Assembly (NCBI RefSeq): GCF_029227915.1
Contig: NC_079886.1
Coordinates: forward strand, 13,759,001 to 13,823,000
Direction of reading: 5' to 3'
DNA length: 64,000 nucleotides
Source of the DNA: Hydractinia symbiolongicarpus
Lineage: Eukaryota; Cnidaria; Hydrozoa; Anthoathecata; Hydractiniidae
The notes below the pieces were generated by a model. It was not told the DNA's origin, did no database searches, and worked only from the letters and a program-made list of their open reading frames with translations. Of the stretch, positions 38,126 to 51,153 are shown piece after piece. The number at the start of each line of letters is the position of its first letter. The stretch's first letter is position 1. The translations under genes and the position numbers were made by a program.

Positions 38126-41100
38126 GGCATTTTGCAGTCTAATAAAAGCCTCACACGTAAATCGCGTGGTTCCATCTGCCTGCGCAGTTTACCATTGCAC
38201 TATTCCTTCCAGTCACAATGCGCTACAACGTCCCAAGTCGTTTTCATTAGCACCGCTGCCTTACAACACTCTTAACTACGTGCACAGTCCTATAAAGGCT
38301 GTAATATGGCCTTTTGCAGTCTAATAAAGGTCTGACACGTAAATCACGTGCTTCCATCTGCTTGCGCAGGTTACCTTTGGCCTAGTCCTTCCAGTCTAAA
38401 TGCGCTACAACGTTCCAAATCGTTTTCATTGGCGCCGTTGCCTTAGAATTCTCTTAACTACGTGCACAGTTCTATAAAGGCTGTAATATGGCCCTTTGTG
38501 GTCTAATAAAAGCCTCACACGAAAATCACGTTGTTCCATCTGCCTGTTCAGGTTGCCATTGCACTATTCCTTCCAGTCTCAATGCGCTACAACGAATCAA
38601 GTTGTTTTCATTAGCGCCGTTGCCTTACAACACTCTTAACTACGTGCACAGTCCTATAAAGGCTGTAATATGGCCTTTTGCAGTCTAATAAAAGCCTCGC
38701 ACGTAAATCACGCGGTTGCACCTGTCTGCGCAGGTTACCATTGGACTAGTCCTTCCAATCTCGATGCACTATAACGTCCCAAGTCGTCTTCATTAGCGCC
38801 GTTGCTTTACAACACCATTAACTACGTTCACCGTCCTATAAAGGCTGTAATATTGCCTTTTGCAGTCTCATAAAGGCCTCACACGTAAATCACGTGCTTC
38901 CATCTGCTTGCGCAGGTTACCATTGGCCTAGTCCTTCCAGTCTCAATGCGCTACAACGTCCCAAGTTGTTTTCATTAGCGACATTGCATTAGAACACTCT
39001 TAACTACGTGCACAGTCCTAGAAAGACTGTAATATGGCCTTTTGCAGTCTAATAAAAGCCTCACACGTAAATCACGTGGTTCCATCTGCCTGCGCAGTTT
39101 ACCTTTGCACTATTCCTTCCAGTCTCCATGCGCTACAACGTCCCAAGTCCATTTCATTAGAGCCGTTGCCTTAGAACACTCTTAACTACGTGTGCACAGT
39201 CCAATAAAGGGTGTAATATAGCCTTTTGCACTCTAATAAAAGCCTCACACGTAAATCACGTGGTTCCATCTGCCCGTGCAGGTTACCATTGCACTGTTCT
39301 TTCCAGTCTCATGCGCTACCACGTCCCAAGTCGTTTTCATTAGCGCCTTTGCCTTACAACACTCTTAACTACGTGTGCACAGTCCAATAAAGGGTGTAAT
39401 ATAGCCTTTTGCACTCTAATAAAGGTCTGACACGTAAATCACGAGCTTCCATCTGCCTGCGCAGGTTACCATTGCATTATTCCTTCCAGTCTCAATGCGC
39501 TGCAACGTTCCAAATCGTTTTCATTGGCGCCGTTGCCTTAGAATTCTCTTAACTACGTGCACAGTCCTATAAAGGCTGTAATATGGCCCTTTGCGGTCTA
39601 ATAAAAGCCTCACACGTAAATCACGTGGTTCCATCTGCCTGTGCAGGTTACCATTGCACTGTTCTTTCCAGTCTCATGCGCTACCACGCCCCAAGTCGTT
39701 TTCATTAGCGCCTTTGCCTTGAACACTCTTAACTACGTGCACAGTCCTATAAAGGCTGTAATATGGCCCTTTGCGGTCTAATAAAAGCCTCACACATAAA
39801 TCACGTGGTTCCATCTGCCTGTGCAGGTTACCATTGGACTATTCCTTACAGTCTCAATGTGCTACCAAGTCCCAAGTCGTTTTCAATACCGCCGTTGCTT
39901 TACAACACTGTTAACTGCGTGCACAGTCCAATAAAGGCTGTTTTGCAGTCTAATAAAGGCCTCATACGTAATTAATGTGGTTCCATCTGCCTGTGCAGGT
40001 TACCATTGCACTGTTCTTTCCAGTTTCATGCGCTACCACGTCCCAAGTCGTTTTCATTAGCGACGTTGCCTTACAACACTCTTAACTACGTGCACAGTCC
40101 TATAAAGTCTGTAATATGGCCTTTTGCAGTCTAATAAAGGTCTGACACGTAAATCACGTGGTTCCATCTGCCTGCGCAGGTTGCCATTGCACTATTCCTT
40201 CCAGTCTCAATGCGCTACAACGTCCCAAGTTGTTTTCATTAGCACCGTTGCCTTACAACACTCTTAACTACGTGCACAGTCCTATAAAGGCTGTAATATG
40301 GCCTTTTGCAGTCTAATAAAAGCCTCGCACGTAAATCACGCGGTTTCACCTGTCTGCGCAGGTTACCATTGGACTAGTCCTTCCAATCTCGATGCACTAC
40401 AACGTCCCAAGTCGTCTTCATTAGCGCCGTTGCTTTACAACACCATTAACTACGTTCACCGTCCTATAAAGGCTGTAATATTGCCTTTTGCAGTCTCATA
40501 AAGGCCTCCCATGTAAATCACGTGCTTCCATCTGCTTGCGCAGGTTACCATTGGCCTAGTCCTTCCAGTCTCAATGCGCTACAACGTCCCAAGTTGTTTT
40601 CATTAGCGACATTGTATTAGAACACTCTTAACTACGTGCACAGTCCTACAAAGACTGTAATATAGCCTTTTGCAGTCTAATAAAAGCCTCACACGTAAAT
40701 CACGTGGTTCCATCTGCCTGCGCAGTTTACCTTAGCACTATTCCTTCCAGTCTCCATGCGCTACAACGTTCCAAGTCCTTTTCATTAGAGCCGTTGCCTT
40801 AGAACACTCTTAACTACGTGTGCACAGTCCAATAAAGGGTGTAATATAGCCTTTTGCACTCTAATAAAAGCCTCGCACGTAAATCACGCGGTTTCACTTG
40901 TCTGCGCAGGTTACCATTGGACTAGTCCTTCCAGTCTCGATGCTCTACAACGTCCCAAGTAGTCTTCATTAGCGCCGTCGCTTTACAACACTATAAACTA
41001 CGTTCACCTCCTATAAAGGCTGTAATATTGCCTTTTGCAGTCTCATAAAGGCCTCACACGTAAATCACATGGTTCAATCTGCCTGTGCAGGTTACCATTG

Positions 41101-41590
41101 GCCTAGTCCTTCCAGTCTCAATGCACTACAACGTCCTAAGTCGTTTTCCTTAGCGACATTGCATTAGAACACTCTTAACTACGTGCATAGTCCTATAAAG
41201 ACTGTAATATGGCATTTTGCAGTCTAATAAAAGCCTCACACGTAAATCGCGTGGTTCCATCTGCCTGCGCAGTTTACCATTGCACTATTCCTTCCAGTCA
41301 CAATGCGCTACAACGTCCCAAGTCGTTTTCATTAGCACCGCTACCTTACAACACTCTTAACTACGTGCACAGTCCTATAAAGGCTGTAATATGGCCTTTT
41401 GCAGTCTAATAAAGGCCTGACACGTAAATCACGTGCTTCCATCTGCTTGCGCAGGTTACCTTTGGCCTAGTCCTTCCAGTCTAAATGCGCTACAACGTTC
41501 CAAATCGTTTTCATTGGCGCCGTTGCCTTAGAATTCTCTTAACTACGTGCACAGTTCTATAAAGGCTGTAATATGGCCCTTTGCGGTCTA
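35421..41590 (+). repeat. Tandem duplication of 17 monomers (2 x 3085 bp)
   Basis: Copy 1 (about 35421-38505) and copy 2 (about 38506-41590) match at a constant offset of 3085 bp. Landmark pairs are 35403/38488, 36678/39763, 37213/40298 and 38124/41209. The start junction sits inside AGCCTCACACGAAAATCACG, and the unit ends at the same phase of the monomer. The copies differ at only a few bases (for example TGCACTATT / TGCACCATT and GCTCTCTAAT / GCACTCTAAT), so this is among the youngest events in the window. Confidence 0.92.
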
Positions 41591-41921
41591 ATAAAAGCCT
41601 CACACGTAAATCACGTGGTTCCATCTGCCTGTGCAGGTTACCATTGCACTGTTCTTTCCAGTCTCATGCGCTACCACGTCCCAAGTCGTTTTCATTAGCG
41701 CCGTTGCCTTACAACACTCTTAATACGTGCACAGTCCTATAAAGGCTGTAATATGGCCTTTTGCAGTCTAGTAAAAGCCTCACACGTAAATCACGTGGTT
41801 CCATCTGCCTGCGCAAGTTACCATTGGACTATTCCATACAGTCTCAATGTGCTACAACGTCCCAAGTCGTCTTCATTAGCGCCGTTGCTTTACAACACTA
41901 TTAACTACGTTCACCGTCCTA

Positions 41922-41925
41922 TTAA
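41922..41925 (+). other. Empty TTAA site paralogous to the MITE insertion
   Basis: This monomer reads CACCGTCCTATTAAGGCTG, where most monomers read CCTATAAAGGCTG. The bases on either side match both flanks of the MITE at 50427-51170 exactly. The surrounding block (41209-41956) is the 8501-bp-offset counterpart of the MITE's left flank. It therefore shows the target before insertion, with a single TTAA. Confidence 0.9.
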
Positions 41926-42500
41926 GGCTGTAATATTGCAATTTGCAGTCTCATAAAGGCCTCACACGTAAATCACGTGCTTCCATCTGCTTGCGCAGGT
42001 TACCATTGGACTATTCCTTACAGTCTCAATGTGCTAACAAGTCCCAAGTCGTTTTCAATACCGCCGTTGCTTTACAACACTGTTAACTGCGTGCACAGTC
42101 CAATAAAGGCTGTTTTGCAGTCTAATAAAGGCCTCATACGTAATTAATGTGGTTCCATCTGCCTGTGCAGGTTACCATTGCACTGTTCTTTCCAGTTTCA
42201 TGCGCTACCACGTCCCAAGTCGTTTTCATTAGCGACGTTGCCTTACAACACTCTTAACTACGTGCACAGTCCTATAAAGTCTGTAATATAGCCTTTTGCA
42301 GTCTAATAAAGGTCTGACACGTAAATCACGTGCTTCCATCTGCTTGCGCAGGTTACCATTGGCCTAGTCCTTCCAGTCTCAATGCGCTACAACGTCCCAA
42401 GTTGTTTTCATTAGCGACATTGCATTAGAACACTCTTAACTACGTGCACAGTCCTACAAAGACTGTAATATGGCCTTTTGCAGTCTAATAAAAGCCTCAC

Positions 42501-45500
42501 ACGTAAATCACGTGGTTCCATCTGCCTGCGCAGTTTACCTTTGCACTATTTCTTCCAGTCTCCATGCGCTACAACGTCCCAAATCCTTTTCATTAGAGCC
42601 GTTGCCTTAGAACACTCTTAACTACGTGTGCACAGTCCAATAAAGGGTGTAATATAGCCTTTTGCACTCTAATAAAAGCCTCGCACGTAAATCACGCGGT
42701 TTCACTTGTCTGCGCAGGTTACCATTGGACTAGTCCTTCCAGTCTCGATGCTCTACAACATCCCAAGTAGTCTTCATTAGCGCCGTTGCTTTACAACACT
42801 ATAAACTACGTTCACCGTCCTATAAAGGCTGTAATATTGCCTTTTGCAGTCTCATAAAGGCCTCACACGTAAATCACATGGTTCCATCTGCCTGTGCAGG
42901 TTACCATTGGCCTAGTCCTTCCAGTCTCAATGCACTACAACGTCCTAAGTCGTTTTCCTTAGTACCGTTGCCTTAGAACACTCTTAACTACGTACACAGT
43001 CCTATAGAGGCTGTAATATGGCCCTTTGCGGTCTAATAAAAGCCTTACACGTAAATCACGTGGTTCCATCTGCCCGTGCAGGTTACCATTGCACTGTTCT
43101 TTCCAGTCTCATGTGCTACCACGTCCCAAGTCGTTTTCATTAGCGCCTTTGCCTTACAACACTCTTAACTACGTGTGCACAGTCCAATAAAGGGTGTAAT
43201 ATAGCCTTTTGCACTCTAATAAAAGCCTCGCACGTAAATCACGTGCTTCCATCTGCTTGCGCAGGTTACCATTGGCCTAGTCCTTTCAGTCTAAATGCGC
43301 TGCAACGTTCCAAATCGTTTTCATTGGCGCCGTTGCCTTAGAATTCTCTTAACTACGTGCACAGTCCTATAAAGGCTGTAATATGGCCCTTTGCGGTCTA
43401 ATAAAAGCCTCACACGAAAATCACGTGGTTCCATCTGCCTGTGCAGGTTACCATTGCACTGTTCTTTCCAGTCTCATGCGCTACCACGCCCCAAGTCGTT
43501 TTCATTAGCGCCTTTGCCTTAGAACACTCTTAACTACGTGCACAGTCCTATAAAGGCTGTAATATGGCCCTTTGCGGTCTAATAAAAGCCTCACACATAA
43601 ATCACGTGGTTCCATCTGCCTGTGCAGGTTACCATTGGACTATTCCTTACAGTCTCAATGTGCTAACAAGTCCCAAGTCGTTTTCAATACCGCCGTTGCT
43701 TTACAACACTGTTAACTGCGTGCACAGTCCAATAAAGGCTGTTTTGCAGTCTAATAAAGGCCTCATACGTAATTAATGTGGTTCCATCTGCCTGTGCAGG
43801 TTACCATTGCACTGTTCTTTCCAGTTTCATGCGCTACCACGTCCCAAGTCGTTTTCATTAGCGACGTTGCCTTACAACACTCTTAACTACGTGCACAGTC
43901 CTATAAAGTCTGTAATATGGCCTTTTGCAGTCTAATAAAGGTCTGACACGTAAATCACGTGCTTCCATCTGCTTGCGCAGATTATCATTGGCCTAGTCCT
44001 TCCAGTCTAAATGCGCTGCAACGTTCCAAATCGTTTTCATTGGCGCTTTTGCCTTAGAATTCTCTTAACTACGTGCACAGTCCTATAAAGGCTGTAATAT
44101 GGCCCTTTGCGGTCTAATAAAAGCCTCACACATAAATCACGTGGTTCCATCTGCCTGCGCAGTTTACCTTTGCACTATTTCTTCCAGTCTCCATGCGCTA
44201 CAACGTCCCAAATCCTTTTCATTAGAGCCGTTGCCTTAGAACACTCTTAACTACGTGTGCACAGTCCAATAAAGGGTGTAATATAGCCTTTTGCACTCTA
44301 ATAAAAGCCTCGCACGTAAATCACGCGGTTTCACTTGTCTGCGCAGGTTACCATTGGACTAGTCCTTCCAGTCTCGATGCTCTACAACATCCCAAGTAGT
44401 CTTCATTAGCGCCGTTGCTTTACAACACTATAAACTACGTTCACCGTCCTATAAACGCTGTAATATTGCCTTTTGCAGTCTCATAAAGGCCTCACACGTA
44501 AATCACATGGTTCCATCTGCCTGTGCAGGTTACCATTGGCCTAGTCCTTCCAGTCTCAATGCACTACAACGTCCTAAGTCGTTTTCCTTAGTACCGTTGC
44601 CTTAGAACACTCTTAACTACGTACACAGTCCTATAGAGGCTGTAATATGGCCCTTTGCGGTCTAATAAAAGCCTTACACGTAAATCACGTGGTTCCATCT
44701 GCCCGTGCAGGTTACCATTGCACTGTTCTTTCCAGTCTCATGTGCTACCACGTCCCAAGTCGTTTTCATTAGCGCCTTTGCCTTACAACACTCTTAACTA
44801 CGTGTGCACAGTCCAATAAAGGGTGTAATATAGCCTTTTGCACTCTAATAAAAGCCTCGCACGTAAATCACGTGCTTCCATCTGCTTGCGCAGGTTACCA
44901 TTGGCCTAGTCCTTTCAGTCTAAATGCGCTGCAACGTTCCAAATCGTTTTCATTGGCGCCGTTGCCTTAGAATTCTCTTAACTACGTGCACAGTCCTATA
45001 AAGGCTGTAATATGGCCCTTTGCGGTCTAATAAAAGCCTCACACAAAAATCACGTGGTTCCATCTGCCTGTGCAGGTTACCATTGCACTGTTCTTTCCAG
45101 TCTCATGCGCTACCACGCCCCAAGTCGTTTTCATTAGCGCCTTTGCCTTAGAACACTCTTAACTACGTGCACAGTCCTATAAAGGCTGTAATATGGCCCT
45201 TTGCGGTCTAATAAAAGCCTCACACATAAATCACGTGGTTCCATCTGCCTGTGCAGGTTACCATTGGACTATTCCTTACAGTCTCAATGTGCTAACAAGT
45301 CCCAAGTCGTTTTCAATACCGCCGTTGCTTTACAACACTGTTAACTGCGTGCACAGTCCAATAAAGGCTGTTTTGCAGTCTAATAAAGGCCTCATACGTA
45401 ATTAATGTGGTTCCATCTGCCTGTGCAGGTTACCATTGCACTGTTCTTTCCAGTTTCATGCGCTACCACTTCCAAGTCGTTTTCATTAGCGACGTTGCCT

Positions 45501-45758
45501 TACAACACTCTTAACTACGTGCACAGTCCTATAAAGTCTGTAATATGACCTTTTGCAGTCTAATAAAGGTCTGACACGTAAATCACGTGCTTCCATCTGC
45601 TTGCGCAGGTTATCATTGGCCTAGTCCTTCCAGTCTAAATGCGCTGCAACGTTCCAAATCGTTTTCATTGGCGCTTTTGCCTTAGAATTCTCTTAACTAC
45701 GTGCACAGTCCTATAAAGGCTGTAATATGGCCCTTTGCGGTCTAATAAAAGCCTCACA
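42501..45758 (+). repeat. Tandem duplication of 9 monomers (2 x 1629 bp)
   Basis: Copy 1 (about 42501-44129) and copy 2 (about 44130-45758) match at offset 1629 bp; landmark pairs are 42541/44170 and 43564/45193. Both copies carry the 10-bp deletion monomer and the GGCGCTTTTGCCTTAG variant. Copy 2 has small losses (for example CCACTTCCAAG for CCACGTCCCAAG near 45468). A third relative lies at 33.1-34.7 kb (offset 9412 to copy 1). Confidence 0.9.
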
Positions 45759-48700
45759 CGTAAATCACGTGGTTCCATCTGCCTGTGCAGGTTACCATTG
45801 CACTGTTCTTTCCAGTCTCATGCGCTACCACGCCCCAACTCCTTTTCATTAGCGCCTTTGCCTTAGAACACTCTTAACTACGTGCACAGTCCTATAAAGG
45901 CTGTAATATGGCCCTTTGCGGTCTAATAAAAGCCTCACACATAAATCACGTGGTTCCATCTGCCTGTGCAGGTTACCATTGGACTATTCCTTACAGTCTC
46001 AATGTGCTACCAAGTCCCAAGTCGTTTTCAAAACCGCCGTTGCTTTACAACACTGTTAACTGCGTGCACAGTCCAATAAAGGCTGTTTTGCAGTCTAATA
46101 AAGGCCTCATACGTAATTAATGTGGTTCCATCTGCCTGTGCAGGTTACCATTGCACTGTTCTTTCCAGTTTCATGCGCTACCACGTCCCAAGTCGTTTTC
46201 ATTAGCGACGTTGCCTTACAACACTCTTAACTACGTTCACAGTCCTATAAAGTCTGTAATATGGCCTTTTGCAGTCTAATAAAGGTCCGACACGTAAATC
46301 ACGTGCTTCCATCTGCTTGCGCAGGTTATCATTGGCCTAGTCCTTCCAGTCTCAATGAGCTACAACGTCCCAATTCGTTTTCATTGGCGCCGTTGCCTTA
46401 GAATACTCTTAACTACGTGCACAGTCCTATAAAGGCTGTAATATGGCCTTTTGCAGTCTAATAAAAGCCTCGCACGTAAATCACGCGGTTGCGCCTGTCT
46501 GCGCAGGTTACCATTGGACTAGTCCTTCCAATCTCGATGCACTATAACGTCCCAAGTCGTCTTCATTAGCGCCGTTGCTTTACAACACCATTAACTACGT
46601 TCACCGTCCTATAAAGGCTGTAATATTGCCTTTTGCAGTCTCATAAAGGCCTCACACGTAAAGCACGTGCTTCCATCTGCTTGCGCAGGTTACCATTGGC
46701 CTAGTCCTTCCAGTCTCAATGCGCTACAACGTCCCAAGTTGCTTTCATTAGCGACATTGCATTAGAACACTCTTAACTACGTGCACAGTCCTACAAAGAC
46801 TGTAATATGGCCTTTTGCAGTCTAATAAAAGCCTCACACGTAAATCACGTGGTTCCATCTGCCTGCGCAGTTTACCTTTGCACTATTCCTTCCAGTCTCC
46901 ATGCGCTACAACGTCCCAAGTCCATTTCATTAGAGCCGTTGCCTTAGAACACTCTTAACTACGTGTGCACAGTCCAATAAAGGGTGTAATATAGCCTTTT
47001 GCACTCTAATAAAAGCCTCGCACGTAAATCACGCGGTTTCACTTGTCTGCGCAGGTTACCATTGGACTAGTCCTTCCAGTCTCGATGCTCTACAACGTCC
47101 CAAGTAGTCTTCATTAGCGCCGTTGCTTTACAACACTATAAACTACGTTCACCGTCCTATAAAGGCTGTAATATTGCCTTTTGCAGTCTCATAAAGGCCT
47201 CACACGTAAATCACATGGTTCCATCTGCCTGTGCAGGTTACCATTGGCCTAGTCCTTCCAGTCTCAATGCACTACAACGTCCTAAGTCGTTTTCCTTAGT
47301 ACCGTTGCCTTAGAACACTCTTAACTACATACACAGTCCTATAGAGGCTGTAATATGGCCCTTTGCGGTCTAATAAAAGCCTCACACGTAAATCACGTGG
47401 TTCCATCTGCCCGTGCAGGTTACCATTGCACTGTTCTTTCCAGTCTCATGCGCTACCACGTCCCAAGTCGTTTTCATTAGCGCCTTTGCCTTACAACACT
47501 CTTAACTACGTGTGCACAGTCCAATAAAAGGTGTAATATAGCCTTTTGCACTCTAATAAAGGTCTGACACGTAAATCACGTGCTTCCATCTGCCTGCGCA
47601 GGTTACCATTGCATTATTCCTTCCAGTCTCAATGCGCTGCAACGTTCCAAATCGTTTTCATTGGCGCCGTTGCCTTAGAATTCTCTTAACTACGTGCACA
47701 GTCCTATAAAGGCTGTAATATGGCCCTTTGCGGTCTAATAAAAGCCTCACACGTAAATCACGTGGTTCCATCTGCCTGTGCAGGTTACCATTGCACTGTT
47801 CTTTCCAGTCTCATGCGCTACCACGCCCCAAGTCGTTTTCATTAGCGCCTTTGCCTTGAACACTCTTAACTACGTGCACAGTCCTATAAAGGCTGTAATA
47901 TGGCCCTTTGCCGTCTAATAAAAGCCTCACACATAAATCACGTGGTTCCATCTGCCTGTGCAGGTTACCATTGGACTATTCCTTACAGTCTCAATGTGCT
48001 ACCAAGTCCCAAGTCGTTTTCAATACCGCCGTTGCTTTACAACACTGTTAACTGCGTGCACAGTCCAATAAAGGCTGTTTTGCAGTCTAATAAAGGCCTC
48101 ATACGTAATTAATGTGGTTCCATCTGCCTGTGCAGGTTACCATTGCACTGTTCTTTCCAGTTTCATGCGCTACCACGTCCCAAGTCGTTTTCATTAGCGA
48201 CGTTGCCTTACAACACTCTTAACTACGTACACAGTCCTATAAAGTCTGCAATATGGCCTTTTGCAGTCTAATAAAGGTCTGACACGTAAATCACGTGCTT
48301 CCATCTGCTTGCGCAGGTTATCATTGGCCTAGTCCTTCCAGTCTCAATGCGCTACAACGTCCCAATTCGTTTTCATTGGCGCCGTTGCCTTAGAATACTC
48401 TTAACTACGTGCACAGTCCTATAAAGGCTGTAGTATGGCCTTTTGCAGTCTAATAAAAGCCTCACACGAAAATCACGTGGTTCCATCTGCCTGCGCAGGT
48501 TGCCATTGCACTATTCCTTCCAGTCTCAATGCGCTACAACGTCCCAAGTTGTTTTCATTAGCGCCGTTGCCTTACAACACTCTTAACTACGTGCACAGTC
48601 CTATAAAGGCTGTAATATGGCCTTTTGCAGTCTAATAAAAGCCTCGCACGTAAATCACGCGGTTTCACCTGTCTGCGCAGGTTACCATTGGACTAGTCCT

Positions 48701-49910
48701 TCCAATCTCGATGCACTACAACGTCCCAAGTCGTCTTCATTAGCGCCGTTGCTTTACAACACCATTAACTACGTTCACCGTCCTATAAAGGCTGTAATAT
48801 TGCCTTTTGCAGTCTCATAAAGGCCTCCCATGTAAATCACGTGCTTCCATCTGCTTGCGCAGGTTACCATTGGTCTAGTCCTTCCAGTCTCAATGCGCTA
48901 CAACGTCCCAAGTTGTTTTCATTAGCGACATTGTATTAGAACACTCTTAACTACGTGCACAGTCCTACAAAGACTGTAATATAGCCTTTTGCAGTCTAAT
49001 AAAAGCCTCACACGTAAATCACGTGGTTCCATCTGCCTGCGCAGTTTACCTTAGCACTATTCCTTCCAGTCTCCATGCGCTACAACGTTCCAAGTCCTTT
49101 TCATTAGAGCCGTTGCCTTAGAACACTCTTAACTACGTGTGCACAGTCCAATAAAGGGTGTAATATAGCCTTTTGCACTCTAATAAAAGCCTCGCACGTA
49201 AATCACGCGGTTTCACTTGTCTGCGCAGGTTACCATTGGACTAGTCCTTCCAGTCTCGATGCTCTACAACGTCCCAAGTAGTCTTCATTAGCGCCGTCGC
49301 TTTACAACACTATAAACTACGTTCACCTCCTATAAAGGCTGTAATATTGCCTTTTGCAGTCTCATAAAGGCCTCACACGTAAATCACAAGGTTCCATCTG
49401 CCTGTGCAGGTTACCATTGGCCTAGTCCTTCCAGTCTCAATGCACTACAACGTCCTAAGTCGTTTTCCTTAGTGCCGTCGCTTTAGAACACTATTAACTA
49501 CGTGCAGCGTCCTATAATGGCTGTAATATGGCTTTTTGCAGTCTAATAAAGGCCTGACACGTAAATCAGGTGCTTCCATCTGCTTGCGCAGGTTACCATT
49601 GGCCTAGTTCTTCCAGTCTCAGTGCGCTACAACGTTCCAAGTCGTTTTCATTAGCGACATTGCATTAGAACACTCTTAACTACGTGCATAGTCCTATAAA
49701 GACTGTAATATGGCATTTTGCAGTCTAATAAAAGCCTCACACGTAAATCGCGTGGTTCCATCTGCCTGCGCAGTTTACCATTGCACTATTCCTTCCAGTC
49801 ACAATGCGCTACAACGTCCCAAGTCGTTTTCATTAGCACCGCTGCCTTACAACACTCTTAACTACGTGCACAGTCCTATAAAGGCTGTAATATGGCCTTT
49901 TGCAGTCTAA
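44130..49910 (+). repeat. ~11-kb superrepeat, copy 2 matching part
   Basis: Counterpart of the 33.0-38.1-kb block. It lacks the CACGAAAATCACGTTGTTCC monomer found at 35421. It has extra monomers near 47.0-47.2 kb and near 48.4 kb, and another near 49.4-49.55 kb. The first 1.6 kb is also the second copy of the 1629-bp duplication. Its right end adjoins the block that carries the MITE. Confidence 0.8.
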
Positions 49911-50422
49911 TAAAGGCCTGACACGTAAATCACGTGCTTCCATCTGCTTGCGCAGGTTACCTTTGGCCTAGTCCTTCCAGTCTAAATGCGCTACAACGTT
50001 CCAAATCGTTTTCATTGGCGCCGTTGCCTTAGAATTCTCTTAACTACGTGCACAGTTCTATAAAGGCTGTAATATGGCCCTTTGCGGTCTAATAAAAGCC
50101 TCACACGTAAATCACGTGGTTCCATCTGCCTGTGCAGGTTACCATTGCACTGTTCTTTCCAGTCTCATGCGCTACCACGTCCCAAGTCGTTTTCATTAGC
50201 GCCGTTGCCTTACAACACTCTTAATACGTGCACAGTCCTATAAAGGCTGTAATATGGCCTTTTGCAGTCTAGTAAAAGCCTCACACGTAAATCACGTGGT
50301 TCCATCTGCCTGCGCAAGTTACCATTGGACTATTCTATACAGTCTCAATGTGCTACAACGTCCCAAGTAGTCTTCATTAGCGCCGTTGCTTTACAACACT
50401 ATTAACTACGTTCACCGTCCTA

Positions 50423-50426
50423 TTAA
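50423..50426 (+). repeat. TTAA target-site duplication, left
   Basis: TTAA lies directly before the element's first C. With the matching TTAA at the right end it is the duplicated 4-bp target. TTAA specificity is the hallmark of the piggyBac superfamily. Confidence 0.93.
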
Positions 50427-50443
50427 CCCTATTCGGTCCGGGG
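50427..50443 (+). repeat. MITE left terminal inverted repeat
   Basis: CCCTATTCGGTCCGGGG, 17 bp, is the exact inverse of 51154-51170. Matching stops at base 18 (T here, G in the other end). Confidence 0.93.
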
Positions 50444-50467
50444 TTTTTCGAACATACTATGACCGGG

Positions 50468-50490
50468 GGGGGGGCGGATTCCGCCCCCCC
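50468..50490. repeat. MITE left subterminal G/C palindrome
   Basis: Seven G, CGGA, a central T at 50479, TCCG and seven C form 11-bp arms. It is embedded in a run of ten G (50465-50474). It lies 24 bp inside the left terminal repeat and is the inverse copy of 51131-51153. It could be a transposase-binding repeat or a very stable hairpin. Confidence 0.9.
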
Positions 50491-50605
50491 TCAATAACTT
50501 TTCATAGGGTTGTTCAAATTGAATCAAACTTGGCACACTTATAGTACGTCATAAAAGGAACAAAATGGCGCCAAAAAAAATTTGCTTGCGTCAGCACATT
50601 TTCTG

Positions 50606-50613
50606 TGACGTCA
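50606..50613. promoter_or_regulatory. TGACGTCA palindrome (CRE-like) in the MITE
   Basis: TGACGTCA is the full consensus site for CREB/ATF-type bZIP factors. Here it sits in TTCTGTGACGTCATCAAAAG inside the element. An 8-bp match can occur by chance and no gene lies next to it, so the call is only that the motif is present. Confidence 0.3.
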
Positions 50614-50781
50614 TCAAAAGCTTGAAAATTGTTAAAAATGCCACTATATCCTTAAAATATAATTACTTTTGTTCTAGAGCGAATTTTTACATTCTGTTTG
50701 AAGTTTCTGAAAGCTAAATATAAGTTATTTAACATATCTTCCGGTTTTTACATGGATCGGATGAAAAATTGCCAAAAATTG

Positions 50782-50812
50782 CCCGAAAATCCGTTTTTTT
50801 CCGATTTTCGGG
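50782..50812. repeat. Internal stem-loop of the MITE
   Basis: CCCGAAAATC (50782-50791) and GATTTTCGGG (50803-50812) are perfect 10-bp inverted arms around an 11-base T-rich loop. Related AAAATTGCC and AAAATCGGG words lie on both sides, so this central part is weakly repetitive. Confidence 0.8.
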
Positions 50813-51130
50813 TAAAATCCAACAAAATCGGGAAATCGGATTAGTCACGTGTTCAAATTATTCAAAATGATTCTTCTTGATGAAACAAAGTTGTGTTGCA
50901 AGTTTCAAGTTCTAAGGATAATCCTAACAGGAGTTATTATATTTTCCCCATTATAAGGATTTCATAGGGATTTTTAGGGGTAGTTTCGAGTAATGGCCAA
51001 TATCAAAGCCTCTGAAAGGTATGGGACCTAAAAAATTAGCATGCAGGTGTCTAATAGATAAATGTTGAAACTCAGTAAGTATCATAGCCATATAACAAAG
51101 CAATCAGGAGTTATTAAAAAAAAACCGACA

Positions 51131-51153
51131 GGGGGGGCGGAATCCGCCCCCCC
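51131..51153. repeat. MITE right subterminal G/C palindrome
   Basis: Seven G, CGGA, a central A at 51142, TCCG and seven C. It is the reverse complement of the left palindrome and directly adjoins the right terminal repeat. The C run continues to eleven (51147-51157). The right spacer is 0 bp against 24 bp on the left. Confidence 0.9.

Larger units (their letters stand above)
1..50426 (+). repeat. 182-bp satellite array, left part
   Basis: The whole stretch is head-to-tail copies of one ~182-bp monomer. Landmarks recur in fixed order in nearly every copy: ATGGCCTTTTGCAGTCTAAT, a CACACGTAAATCACGTGG segment, a CTGCGCAGGTTACCATT segment, CCTTCCAGTCTCAATGCG, CTTAACTACGTGCACAG and CCTATAAAGGCTGTAATA. 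Copy-to-copy spacing is 181-183 bp (for example 472 to 654, and 48435 to 48617). Neighbouring monomers differ at many sites, while monomers several units apart can be nearly identical, which is higher-order repeat organisation. I saw no inverted monomers and no unrelated insertion before 50427. No gene is supported anywhere here. Its length and structure resemble centromeric or pericentromeric satellites, but function is inference. Confidence 0.98.
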
